Assembly: GCA_029939385.1 (NCBI GenBank)
Contig: JAOZSZ010000054.1
Span: 1-8,208 of the forward strand
DNA length: 8,208 nt
DNA from: Pontiella sp.
Lineage (GTDB): Bacteria; Verrucomicrobiota; Kiritimatiellia; Kiritimatiellales; Pontiellaceae
Direction: 5' to 3'
Numbering within the stretch: position 1 is the first letter of the stretch; each line of letters begins with the position of its first letter. Made by a program: the position numbers and the translations under genes. Shown here in pieces: positions 1 through 8,094 of the stretch. The notes under the pieces are model-generated. The model was not told the origin of the DNA and did not search any database. It saw only the letters and a program-made list of their open reading frames with translations.

Positions 1-120
1 GAGCTTTCTTGGCAGGAGCTTTCTTGGCAGGAGCTTTCTTGGCAGGAGCTTTCTTAGCAGGAGCTTTCTTAGCAGGAGTCTTCTTGACGGGGGTCTTCTT
101 AGCAGGAGCCTTCTTCGTAA
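1..120. repeat. 15-bp tandem repeat encoding KKAPA pentads
   Basis: Eight head-to-tail 15-base units begin at 1, 16, 31, 46, 61, 76, 91 and 106. The first three are identical (plus-strand GAGCTTTCTTGGCAG), the fourth and fifth share one change (AGCAG ending), and the last three are more diverged. The unit is five codons long, so copy-number change keeps the reading frame of the minus-strand histone-like gene. The array continues past the left edge. Confidence 0.93.
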
Positions 121-160
121 CAGTCTTTTTCTTTATAGTCTTTTTCTTTGCAGTGGCCAT
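1..160 (-). CDS. Histone H1-like lysine/alanine/proline-rich DNA-binding protein (partial, 3' end outside window)
   Basis: The first 53 codons are present on the minus strand, beginning at the ATG at 160-158; the C-terminus lies beyond the left edge. The protein opens MATAKKKTIKKKTVTKK and then consists of KKAPA-type pentads (KKAPA, KKTPV, KKTPA, then KKAPA copies) up to the edge. A clear ribosome binding site (GAAGGAG) lies just upstream of the ATG and supports this start. Lys-Ala-Pro-rich tails of this kind are typical of eukaryotic H1 tails and of bacterial H1-like proteins such as chlamydial HctB; such proteins bind DNA through charge and help compact the nucleoid. That function is inferred from composition alone. 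Low complexity prevents assignment to a precise family, and a folded domain beyond the edge, or a basic tail fused to another domain, cannot be excluded. It is divergent from the glycosidase-like gene. Confidence 0.82.
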   Translation of the reverse strand, partial: MATAKKKTIKKKTVTKKAPAKKTPVKKTPAKKAPAKKAPAKKAPAKKAPAKKA

Positions 161-196
161 AGAGCTCCTTCGATTACAGAAATACACAGTTCACCC

Positions 197-202
197 ATTA
201 TA
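197..202 (-). promoter_or_regulatory. Candidate -10 box of the histone-like gene
   Basis: A perfect TATAAT reads on the minus strand at 202-197, which would give a leader of about 30 bases before the ATG at 160. It is flanked by short inverted arms (CACC/GGTG). No good -35 sits 16-18 bases upstream. A TTGACG lies further upstream (around 230) but at the wrong spacing for this -10, so the assignment rests on the -10 alone. Confidence 0.4.
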
Positions 203-328
203 GGTGCGAAAGGGGGGAATTAATAGTAAGTTCCATCAGCCGTCAACGCTATTTGGCAAAATTGTGAATAAGATCGCCTTTCACTCATTTGGCTTGAAGA
301 TTTCGCGCACAACAAACACTATTTCCCT

Positions 329-2488
329 ATGAAACAAATTTTTCAATCTTACCCTGCACATCCTTGGCTATCTGAATGGATGCTAGAACCTCGGGATTGC
401 GGAACAACCTTTCGTAAAAAAAATGCGGGCTATTTTTTTAAGACCCAAGAAATTGCGGGACGAATCGCTCCCAATCTTGAATCACCGGAATGGATCCTTC
501 AGCTTCCCATTCCTCAAAATAGCCGATTCAATATGCTATTTAACGGCTTTTGTGGTTATTTTAACAAAAATAAACATACGTGTTCTATCGAAGTGATGAT
601 GCCGGAGTCGGGCGTTCTTTGGGGTCGTTTTTCTGACATTCCCTCTCCCATTCTTATTTCTGACTCACCGATCCATGAAACGGCCGGCTTTCAATGGTTA
701 GAAAATGATACCACTCCTGCTCTACTCGCGATTCGTGATGGCCAGTTTTGCCTCACAACCAAATCCCATATTTTCAGCGATGCCGTTCAATTAGCCGAAT
801 CATATCTTGCGAAAGATCTCGAATCTTTCCTTTCGGACGAACTTTCCCAACGGGCCGGAGCCAACAATCTGTTGGAAGAAATGAACCACCACGACTCGCT
901 CACCGTCATTAGTATGGAATGTATGATGCGTGCTCTGCGACCGGCAGAAGGAGATCTTTCTGGCCTGTGGAGCCAGTCGCCCAACGCAGAGGATGCTGAA
1001 TTTAATGCGAACGAAATTTATACGCTCACACTCGCATGGCGGCATATTAATATTAGGGTTGCTGAAGATCTTATACGCAGCGGCTTAAAACTGCAGAATA
1101 GCTCCGGGGCCATTCCCGTCACTTATTCACCACACAAAACCTTTTCCATACTTGAAGCTCCAAAACCACTCCTGTCAAAGGCGGCCGAAAAAGTTTGGGA
1201 AATTCGCAAAGACCCCCAGTTTCTCGCTGAAATCATCCCATTACTCCGACGGCATTTACAGTGGATGCTGCATCATTTCAGCCCCAAGCGCCGCGGCTTG
1301 CACTGCTGGCAAAGCCAGAATGAATCACTTACTCAAGAAATTTACGAAACCAATCTCGCCACCGTCGATCTAACCGTTCTTCTACTCACAGAAATCGAAG
1401 CTTTAAATCGTCTGCAGAAAGCCGAAGTAACCTCCTCAAATTATTCCCCTTACTTTTCGAACGACGCCGAAACACTAAAGCATAATCTGCAATCTCAGTT
1501 CTGGAACGAAGAAAAAGGACAGTTCAATAATGCAATCCTCCAAAATCGTATAATTACACTTGAAAGCTTTTCATCCTTCATTCCTTTGCTCTGGAAAAAG
1601 CTCCCTCATCATCAAAAAGATCAAATACTCGACCAAGTTAAGGAGTCAGGAAATTTGCCGGGAGGGGTAAATATACTCTCCTGGAAAAAATCTACCCTTA
1701 ATGACCACTCGCTTCCGTTACTCCAACAATTGATCCTGCTCGAAACACTCAAAACGGCCGACCCAAATGGTTCTTTAATTCACGACTTTACGCGAATCAC
1801 ACTACAAGGATTTTTGGAGTGGCACACCCTTTCAATTGAAGAGCAAAAAAAACTTCCCATTGATCCTGTTGCGGCGGCCTACATTATCAATCTCCAATCC
1901 ACTCACCACTATCGTTACCACGCCAAAAAAGCCCTCACCCGTCGACTCTTTAATACCGTACGAAAATATCGTATCGATTATTTTGATTTCAGCGTACTAG
2001 CCGTCACCCTACTGACCCTCTTTAGCGTTCATGTCATGTATGACCTCATGCACCAGCCTCCTTCGTTGAGTAGTCTTGAAGCAAAAATGGATAGTGCCTA
2101 TTCTAATAAAGATGCCTATCAAACGATTAGAAATAGCACCCTGATTATTACCCACTACCCCGATCAAGCGATCTTGGCTAAATTATTTATGGCCAACATT
2201 TTAATGACCCAAAAAGAATTTGAAAAAGCGTCCGCCTTATATATGGATATTCGGGAAAAATATCCCGACAGTCCGGGATCCATGATTGCACTTGGACTGG
2301 CCTATCAGCAACAAGGCCGCTTCGAGGAAGCCGATAAAAATTATACTGAATTCATCTATCTATTTGATGAAATTTTACCCGAACTCGTTGAGGAAATAAA
2401 ACAATACCGCTACCTGATGAAGGAGGGTTTTCGCTCGCCACCAAACTGGCAAAAAATTTATAGATATCAACTTATGCATGAACTATAG
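329..2488 (+). CDS. GH63/MGH1-like glycoside hydrolase-fold protein with membrane helix and C-terminal TPR domain
   Basis: This 719-residue protein has three visible parts. Residues 1 to about 165 look beta-rich and unassigned. Residues from about 170 to 540 resemble the (alpha/alpha)6 toroid of GH63/trehalase-like (MGH1-like) glycosidases: a QNSSGAIP turn near 253-260, a W-x-S-x-x-E-S stretch at 327-333 followed by the TVDL helix, and a QFWNEEKGQFNNA segment. One hydrophobic helix spans about 554-571, preceded by RKYR (545-548), which by the positive-inside rule puts the sugar-binding domain in the cytoplasm and the C-terminus outside. Residues about 612-681 form two TPR-like repeats (KEFEKASALY; LAYQQQGRFEEADKNY). 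At the expected acid position of the family's W-x-S-G-x-D motif a Glu (E332) is seen and the Gly is missing, so activity is uncertain. No clear Shine-Dalgarno precedes the ATG, but no better upstream start exists before the in-frame stop at 269. It is the first gene of the plus-strand cluster. The substrate is unknown. Confidence 0.72.
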   Translation: MKQIFQSYPAHPWLSEWMLEPRDCGTTFRKKNAGYFFKTQEIAGRIAPNLESPEWILQLPIPQNSRFNMLFNGFCGYFNKNKHTCSIEVMMPESGVLWGRFSDIPSPILISDSPIHETAGFQWLENDTTPALLAIRDGQFCLTTKSHIFSDAVQLAESYLAKDLESFLSDELSQRAGANNLLEEMNHHDSLTVISMECMMRALRPAEGDLSGLWSQSPNAEDAEFNANEIYTLTLAWRHINIRVAEDLIRSGLKLQNSSGAIPVTYSPHKTFSILEAPKPLLSKAAEKVWEIRKDPQFLAEIIPLLRRHLQWMLHHFSPKRRGLHCWQSQNESLTQEIYETNLATVDLTVLLLTEIEALNRLQKAEVTSSNYSPYFSNDAETLKHNLQSQFWNEEKGQFNNAILQNRIITLESFSSFIPLLWKKLPHHQKDQILDQVKESGNLPGGVNILSWKKSTLNDHSLPLLQQLILLETLKTADPNGSLIHDFTRITLQGFLEWHTLSIEEQKKLPIDPVAAAYIINLQSTHHYRYHAKKALTRRLFNTVRKYRIDYFDFSVLAVTLLTLFSVHVMYDLMHQPPSLSSLEAKMDSAYSNKDAYQTIRNSTLIITHYPDQAILAKLFMANILMTQKEFEKASALYMDIREKYPDSPGSMIALGLAYQQQGRFEEADKNYTEFIYLFDEILPELVEEIKQYRYLMKEGFRSPPNWQKIYRYQLMHEL

Positions 2489-2524
2489 TTCAGATATATT
2501 TACATTCATACTGGAGAATTCTAA

Positions 2525-2827
2525 ATGAAACCATTTTATCGTATCGCATTGTCCGCCGCCCTGCTTTTGGTCGCATCGAGTTGCTTTCGCCAAGAAGCCC
2601 AAACCGCTGAGTATTTTGTGCCAAAAATGAGCACCCCTGAAGCGGCTACATATCTTCAAAATAGAATAAAGAGGATCCCCGGAATCATCGACATCTCCTC
2701 CAATTTAAAGGCCCATACATTAACCGTCCGCTATGAAAGCGACATCATTCGAATCATGAATATTGAAGAAACAATCGCCCTTGCTGGATATGCCGTAAAC
2801 AATCGTCCCCAACATTCTAAAAACTAA
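2525..2827 (+). CDS. Small lipoprotein with HMA-like fold lacking the CxxC metal site
   Basis: This 100-residue protein starts with a charged and hydrophobic signal sequence (about 1-19) ending in VASSC, a plausible though non-ideal lipobox with C20 as the lipidated residue; Ala rather than Leu occupies -3. The mature part (about 29-92) follows the beta-alpha-beta-beta-alpha-beta pattern of heavy-metal-associated domains, with a KM motif at 34-35, RIPGI at 50-54, a TLTVRYE strand at 65-71 and an ending LAGYAV at 86-91. Where HMA proteins have M-x-C-x-x-C, this one has M-S-T-P-E-A (35-40), so neither metal-binding cysteine is present and copper binding by the usual mode is not expected. GGAG at 2513-2516 supports the start. 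It lies 36 bases behind the TPR-containing gene, whose TPR domain should face the same compartment, so an interaction is possible but unproven. The fold is inferred from the pattern, not from an alignment search. Confidence 0.7.
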   Translation: MKPFYRIALSAALLLVASSCFRQEAQTAEYFVPKMSTPEAATYLQNRIKRIPGIIDISSNLKAHTLTVRYESDIIRIMNIEETIALAGYAVNNRPQHSKN

Positions 2828-2850
2828 ATCATCACCAGGAGTTAAATCAT

Positions 2851-4305
2851 ATGAAAATTAATGTTTCCGCCCTTCCACTCGCCGAACAGAAAAAAGAGGC
2901 CCTCATTGTCTTTTTCCAAGGTTCAGAAAACTTACTTCCTTCCGGAAATAACACCCTTAAAAAACAACTTGAAACCCTACTCAAAAAATCTTCCTTTAAA
3001 GGTGAAGCCGGACAAACCGCCATCTTTCCGGGGGCTGAATCACAAATCATTGTTGCCGGAATTGGAAAAGCCAACACCTTCCACAACGGCCTACTTGAAC
3101 AGGCCGCCGGAGCGGCGGTGCGTACAGGTCAGGCGGCAGGACTTAAATCTTTCGCCGTAACCGCTACAATTAAGCTCAAAGAGGTTTCCGAAGCAGACTA
3201 TCAACTACTCGTCGGTCGGGGCGCTTGTTGGGGGAGCTACGAATATTTAAAATATAAAACCACGAAGAAAAAGAAAACCACACCTACCCTCTCTTTTGCA
3301 GGAACCATAAAAGACCGCACGGCCATAAAAAGAGCCCAAGCCCAAGGAACAGCCCTACTCTCTACGGCCGATGTGGCCAACGGCCCCGGAAGCGATTCCA
3401 CTCCAGAGAATATTGCCCAGTGGGCAAAAGAGATGGCCAAAGAAAATGGACTGTCTTGTCAAATACTCGGCGATGCCGAGCTCGCAAAAAAAGGATGCGG
3501 CGGGATTCTTGCTGTGTCTCAGGGCAGTGCAAAAGGGGCTAAAATGATTATCCTTAAGCATGCCGGAACCGATAAGAAAGCCAAACCCATCGTACTCGTT
3601 GGAAAAACCGTCACCTTTGACTCCGGAGGAATCTCACTCAAAGCTGGCAAAGGCATGGGTTGGATGCGCTACGACAAATGCGGCGGCATGGCCGTACTCT
3701 CCGCCATGCAAATGATTGCCCGTATGAACTTAAAAACACCGGTGATCGGGATTCTTGGCGCGGCCGAAAATATGCCTGGTGCCAATGCCATCCGTCCCGG
3801 CGATATTATTACGGCCTATAAAGGAAAAACGATCGAAGTGCTTAATACCGATGCCGAGGGGCGCTTGGTGCTCGTTGATGCCATTGGAATGGCCCTTGAT
3901 TTCAAGCCCGCCGCCATCGTTGATGTCGCCACCCTAACGGGCGCAGTAATTGTGGCTCTTGGATCTGCCGCGGCCGCAGTGCTGAGCAATAACGAAAAAC
4001 TTACGCAAAGCCTAATTTCTGCTGGAGCAACCGCGGGTGAACGCCTTTGGCCTCTTCCCCTTTACAAAGAATATACTGACGATATAAAAAGTGACTTTGC
4101 CGACCTTTGTAATATCAGCAAATCCAATGGAGCCGGCACCGCAACCGCCGCCGCATTTCTGCAGGAATTTGTGCCCGAAGATATTCCATGGGCACACATC
4201 GACATTGCGGGAACCGCTTGGTTGGAATCGCCCAAACCCCATCAAGCTCCCGGCGCAACGCTCTTCGGCGCACGCCTGCTTGCTCAGTGGATTCTACAAA
4301 AATAA
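2851..4305 (+). CDS. pepA: Leucyl (cytosol) aminopeptidase, peptidase family M17
   Basis: PepA/LAP removes N-terminal amino acids, preferentially leucine, from peptides using a two-metal centre, usually as a cytoplasmic hexamer. The 484-residue length is normal for the family. The catalytic C-terminal domain is intact: VGKTVTFDSGG gives K252 and D257, SLK gives K264, RYD gives D275, and the signature NTDAEGRL gives D334, E336 and R338. These match the metal ligands and the catalytic Lys and Arg of characterised M17 enzymes. The N-terminal domain (about 1-165) is more variable, as usual. One local difference is GMGWMRYDKCGGMAV (268-282) where most relatives have a GMxxMKxDMxGAAAV-like segment; the ligand Asp is kept. 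AGGAG at 2837-2841, nine bases before the ATG, fixes the start. It follows the HMA-like lipoprotein gene by 23 bases and is followed after 6 bases by the DUF456 gene. Some family members also bind DNA; nothing here tests that. Confidence 0.95.
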   Translation: MKINVSALPLAEQKKEALIVFFQGSENLLPSGNNTLKKQLETLLKKSSFKGEAGQTAIFPGAESQIIVAGIGKANTFHNGLLEQAAGAAVRTGQAAGLKSFAVTATIKLKEVSEADYQLLVGRGACWGSYEYLKYKTTKKKKTTPTLSFAGTIKDRTAIKRAQAQGTALLSTADVANGPGSDSTPENIAQWAKEMAKENGLSCQILGDAELAKKGCGGILAVSQGSAKGAKMIILKHAGTDKKAKPIVLVGKTVTFDSGGISLKAGKGMGWMRYDKCGGMAVLSAMQMIARMNLKTPVIGILGAAENMPGANAIRPGDIITAYKGKTIEVLNTDAEGRLVLVDAIGMALDFKPAAIVDVATLTGAVIVALGSAAAAVLSNNEKLTQSLISAGATAGERLWPLPLYKEYTDDIKSDFADLCNISKSNGAGTATAAAFLQEFVPEDIPWAHIDIAGTAWLESPKPHQAPGATLFGARLLAQWILQK

Positions 4306-4311
4306 TCCGTC

Positions 4312-4839
4312 ATGGACTTCCCCGCAGCCGGCGCAATATTCATCTACTCCATCGCGGGGCTGATCTGTCTGGGGGGCCTAATCCTATCGTGTCTATCGCT
4401 CTCGGGAACGTGGGCGGTATTGCTGGCAACTGGATTAGTGGCATGGATTCGATGGCCGGAATTTCCCGGCATCGGAACCTTACTCATCTTCTTGATACTG
4501 TGCATCGGTGTTGAGGTTCTTGAAGCCGTTGCGGGAGCGTGGGGCGTTCAAAAACGTGGGGGAACCAAAGCCGCTGGATGGGCCGCTCTGGGGGGCGGAT
4601 TTCTTGGCCTAATCGGCGGTAGCTTCATCCCTATCCCCATAATCGGAAGCGTACTAGGCATGATTGTGGGAAGCTTTTGTGGTGCATTCTTCGTTGAACA
4701 TTCAAAAATGAAAAAGGTTCATCACGCCGCACATGTCGCGACCGGCGCGGTGATGGCCCGCCTTGCAATCATCTTCCTTAAAATGGGAGTAACCCTTGCG
4801 ATGATTTTTACCCTCATCATGGGGTTACTTTTCATATAG
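4312..4839 (+). CDS. DUF456 family integral membrane protein
   Basis: This 175-residue, very hydrophobic protein has membrane segments at about 8-27, 33-46, 55-77, a Gly-rich pair spanning about 90-127, and about 146-173. The pattern fits the DUF456 family: an N-terminal hairpin with an L-S-G-T-W turn (30-34) where the family often has an LPGP-like turn, a VEVLEAVAGAWGVQKRGGTKAAGW segment whose middle runs through 68-82, glycine-zipper helices (GGGFLGLIGG, then GSVLGMIVGSFCGA) and a closing acidic residue, FVEHSK (127-132). The family's function is unknown. It begins 6 bases after the pepA stop and no strong Shine-Dalgarno is visible, so translation may be coupled to pepA. It is convergent with thiC, with 17 bases between the two stop codons. 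Confidence 0.83.
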   Translation: MDFPAAGAIFIYSIAGLICLGGLILSCLSLSGTWAVLLATGLVAWIRWPEFPGIGTLLIFLILCIGVEVLEAVAGAWGVQKRGGTKAAGWAALGGGFLGLIGGSFIPIPIIGSVLGMIVGSFCGAFFVEHSKMKKVHHAAHVATGAVMARLAIIFLKMGVTLAMIFTLIMGLLFI

Positions 4840-4856
4840 GCCAATCGCCGAAATCC

Positions 4857-6476
<1,620 letters not shown>

Positions 6477-6517
6477 CTAAAACAAATGATAGGGAAACGG
6501 AAGGCGGGACCACCGAA

Positions 6518-6595
6518 TCGCTTCCCTTCGCGGCATAACCCGCACAGGTTCCAAGGGTTGAAATCTCAGTCGGCTCCCACCGACTCCCCCAGCGA
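6518..6595 (-). promoter_or_regulatory. TPP riboswitch (Thi box) in the thiC leader
   Basis: Reading the minus strand 5'->3', the leader shows the conserved TPP aptamer elements in order: GGGGGAG, CTGAGA (6569-6564), ACCCTTGGAACCTG (6558-6545), GGGTTATGCC (6541-6532) and GAAGGGAAG (6529-6521). The ends TCGCT (6595-6591) and AGCGA (6522-6518) pair as a 5-bp P1 stem. Binding of thiamin pyrophosphate represses thiC in known cases. The aptamer ends about 50 bases before the start codon, with no intrinsic terminator between, so control is probably at translation initiation. A candidate switch is visible: AGGGAAGCG of the aptamer can pair with CGTTTCCCT (6499-6491), and the same strand can instead pair (TTTCC) with GGAGA of the Shine-Dalgarno region (6475-6471). 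Confidence 0.95.
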
Positions 6596-6640
6596 ACGAA
6601 CTCGAAAGCTACTCCTTCGCCAGCGCGATGCAAACTCGAT

Positions 6641-6669
6641 TTTATAAAAAAAAGAGGCTGGAATATAAA
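6641..6669 (-). promoter_or_regulatory. Candidate sigma-70-type promoter for thiC, overlapping the tRNA terminator
   Basis: On the minus strand TATAAA (6646-6641) resembles a -10 box, and TTTATA (6669-6664), 17 bases upstream, is a weak -35 (four of six). Transcription would start near 6633, upstream of the aptamer. The AT-richness comes largely from the terminator's loop and T-tract, so the match may be incidental. An alternative is TTGCAT with a weak TAGCTT between the terminator and the aptamer. Confidence 0.3.
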
Positions 6670-6680
6670 TTCCAGCCCCT
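6646..6680 (-). terminator. Intrinsic terminator of tRNA-Val
   Basis: On the minus strand a 9-bp perfect stem (GGCTGGAAT / ATTCCAGCC, plus positions 6669-6677 and 6656-6664) with a 4-base loop is followed by a T-tract of eight. It begins about 10 bases after the encoded CCA. This is a textbook rho-independent terminator, and it separates the tRNA transcript from the thiC leader. Confidence 0.92.
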
Positions 6681-6687
6681 TCAAAAG

Positions 6688-6764
6688 TGGTGGGCGGTAG
6701 AGGACTCGAACCTCCGACCCCCTGGGTGTAAACCAGGTGCTCTAACCAACTGAGCTAACCGCCC
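6688..6764 (-). tRNA. tRNA-Val (anticodon UAC), CCA encoded
   Basis: Read on the minus strand, a complete cloverleaf is visible. The acceptor stem GGGCGGT pairs with ACCGCCC; the D-arm contains TAGCTCAGTTGGTTAGAGC; the anticodon stem CCTGG/CCAGG encloses the loop TTTACAC with anticodon TAC; the T-arm GGAGG-TTCGAGT-CCTCT is canonical. The discriminator is A and the 3' CCA is genome-encoded (6690-6688). The mature length without CCA is 74 bases. UAC reads GUN valine codons. The gene stands alone, between hisC and thiC, with its own terminator and a promoter-like sequence. Confidence 0.97.
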
Positions 6765-6787
6765 TTCTTCGTCAAAAACGAGCGCAT

Positions 6788-6815
6788 ATAGTAATCAGAT
6801 CACCGAATGAGTCAA
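6788..6815 (-). promoter_or_regulatory. Promoter of tRNA-Val
   Basis: On the minus strand TTGACT (6815-6810, five of six) and TACTAT (6793-6788, four of six) are separated by 16 bases. The implied start near 6781 leaves a leader of about 17 bases before the tRNA. The bases just after the -10 (GCGCTCG) are GC-rich, as in stringently controlled stable-RNA promoters. Confidence 0.6.
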
Positions 6816-6844
6816 GCGATGAACTTGAAAATTTAAAACCACAC

Positions 6845-7936
6845 TCAGCCCAATACGTCCTTAAGCGCCGCCAAGGTTGTCCGATTCTGCGACGGGGTTC
6901 CAAGGGTAATGCGAATGTGATCCGGCAAACCATATGGATCCATGGGCCGAACAATCACTTTCCGCTTCTGCAATTCCTCAAAAACCTCGCGCCCCTTTCC
7001 GGTCTTAACGAGAATAAAGTTTGCGCCCGATGGCACGGTTTCGATTCCAAGTTTCGGAAGCTCGCGTTCAAAGAATTCTAATCCCTGGAAAACCATTTCG
7101 CGGGTTTCGACAATATGGGTAACATCATCAAGCGCGGCCATGGCGGCGGCCAACGCCATCGCATTCACGTTGAAGGGCTGGCGCACCTTATTCAGCAGAT
7201 TAATTAACGTGGGGTGAGCAATCGCATAACCAATACGCAGGCCGGCCAATCCATAGGCCTTAGAGAAGGTGCGCAAGACAATAATATTTTCTTTCCCCGC
7301 ACGGATATGCTTGAGCACATCCGGCTTTTGCTCCTCGGGCATAACTTCAAAATAGGCTTCATCAAAAATAGCGACCACGTGATCGGGTAACTTTTCGATA
7401 AAAGCATCAATGGCGTCGGGCGAAATCATGGTTCCAGTTGGATTATTCGGATTACAAATGGCTACAATGCGGGTTTCCGGCGTTATCGCCGCCAGCATGG
7501 CATCGAGATCGTGTGTGTGCTCCGGCATGGATACACGAATCACTTCGCCTTGATACAGCGCCGCGGCAAGGAAATAGACCGCAAAAGCCTCGTCTCCCAT
7601 AATTAAATTAGTCCCCTTGCCTAAAAATACGTGGCAAAGAAAAACAATGAGCTCGTTACTGCCACAACCCAGCAATAGGTTTTCGGAATCAACACCGAGT
7701 TTTCCGGCTAACTTACGTTTGAGATAGAAGGCTCCGCCATCGGGATAACGATGCATTTCACCCACCGCTTCCTGCATAGCCTGCATGGCCATAGGTGATG
7801 GGCCTAACTCATTTTCGTTCGATGCCACCTTGACGATCTCTGCGATATCATCAAAACCCAATTCACGCGCAACCTCTTCAATCGGTTTGCCCGGTTCGTA
7901 TACCCGCAAATCAGAAATCCACTCTTTCGCCTTCAT
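6845..7936 (-). CDS. hisC: Histidinol-phosphate aminotransferase-like PLP enzyme
   Basis: This 363-residue fold-type I aminotransferase matches the HisC branch, which transfers an amino group from glutamate to imidazole-acetol phosphate in histidine synthesis. Visible marks are ASNENELGPSP near the N-terminus, the RYPDGG segment, GCGSNELI, the cofactor-binding N162-P-N-N-P-T-G-T motif, DEAY at 192-195 with D192 expected to contact the pyridine nitrogen, the PLP lysine K226 in TFSKAYGLAGLRIGYA, and the carboxylate-binding R342 in HIRITLGTP. Length is normal. The start has AGAGGAG at 7951-7945, about eight bases upstream. It stands alone rather than in a his operon, so a broader role, for example with aromatic amino acids as seen for some HisC enzymes, is possible. 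No intrinsic terminator is visible after its stop, before the tRNA-Val promoter. Confidence 0.93.
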   Translation of the reverse strand: MKAKEWISDLRVYEPGKPIEEVARELGFDDIAEIVKVASNENELGPSPMAMQAMQEAVGEMHRYPDGGAFYLKRKLAGKLGVDSENLLLGCGSNELIVFLCHVFLGKGTNLIMGDEAFAVYFLAAALYQGEVIRVSMPEHTHDLDAMLAAITPETRIVAICNPNNPTGTMISPDAIDAFIEKLPDHVVAIFDEAYFEVMPEEQKPDVLKHIRAGKENIIVLRTFSKAYGLAGLRIGYAIAHPTLINLLNKVRQPFNVNAMALAAAMAALDDVTHIVETREMVFQGLEFFERELPKLGIETVPSGANFILVKTGKGREVFEELQKRKVIVRPMDPYGLPDHIRITLGTPSQNRTTLAALKDVLG

Positions 7937-7968
7937 TGGTCAAACTCCTCTTAATTGATAAAAATAGC

Positions 7969-7996
7969 ATTCTAGCATGCCGCGGCGCGGGGGCAA
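7969..7996 (-). promoter_or_regulatory. Candidate promoter of hisC
   Basis: On the minus strand TTGCCC (7996-7991, four of six) and TAGAAT (7974-7969, five of six) are separated by 16 bases. The start would fall near 7962, giving a short leader that includes the AGAGGAG ribosome binding site. The spacer is notably GC-rich (CCGCGCCGCGG). Confidence 0.45.
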
Positions 7997-8060
7997 TCCT
8001 CTTTAGCGGCCATTCAGCAGATGACAAAATGATCCCTAAAATCTCGCCCGTACTCATCGT

Positions 8061-8080
8061 ATAAATGATGCATTATTTAT
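8061..8080. repeat. 20-bp near-palindrome, possible operator
   Basis: ATAAATGATGCATTATTTAT matches its own reverse complement except at one symmetric pair (nine of ten pairs), centred on ATGCAT. It lies in the divergent region between hisC and the gene at 8171, a usual place for a dimeric repressor site. The AT-rich context makes a chance match possible. Confidence 0.3.
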
Positions 8081-8094
8081 TTAATATTTCAAAT

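Noticed and set aside
1..120. CRISPR array
   Set aside because: The 15-bp units are directly adjacent with no spacers, and they keep a reading frame.
9..203. Plus-strand open frame encoding a repetitive Ala/Gly/Phe/Leu protein
   Set aside because: It is the antisense shadow of the KKAPA repeats. The minus strand has the start codon, the ribosome binding site and a sensible basic protein.
230..328. Sigma-70 promoter for the glycosidase-like gene
   Set aside because: Candidate -35 boxes (TTGGCA, TTGTGA) have no acceptable -10 at 16-18 bases, so no promoter is called although one must exist nearby.
2847..3086. Minus-strand 79-codon open frame inside pepA
   Set aside because: It is antisense to a well-supported pepA, with no recognisable product or upstream signal; other long frames inside pepA, thiC and hisC were rejected for the same reason.
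6688..6764. tRNA-Val as an integration site for a mobile element
   Set aside because: No integrase, no duplicated tRNA 3' end and no foreign-looking genes are seen on either side.
6808..6828. Terminator for hisC (TCAAG / CTTGA arms)
   Set aside because: The stem is only five bases, has no T-tract, and overlaps the -35 of the tRNA promoter.
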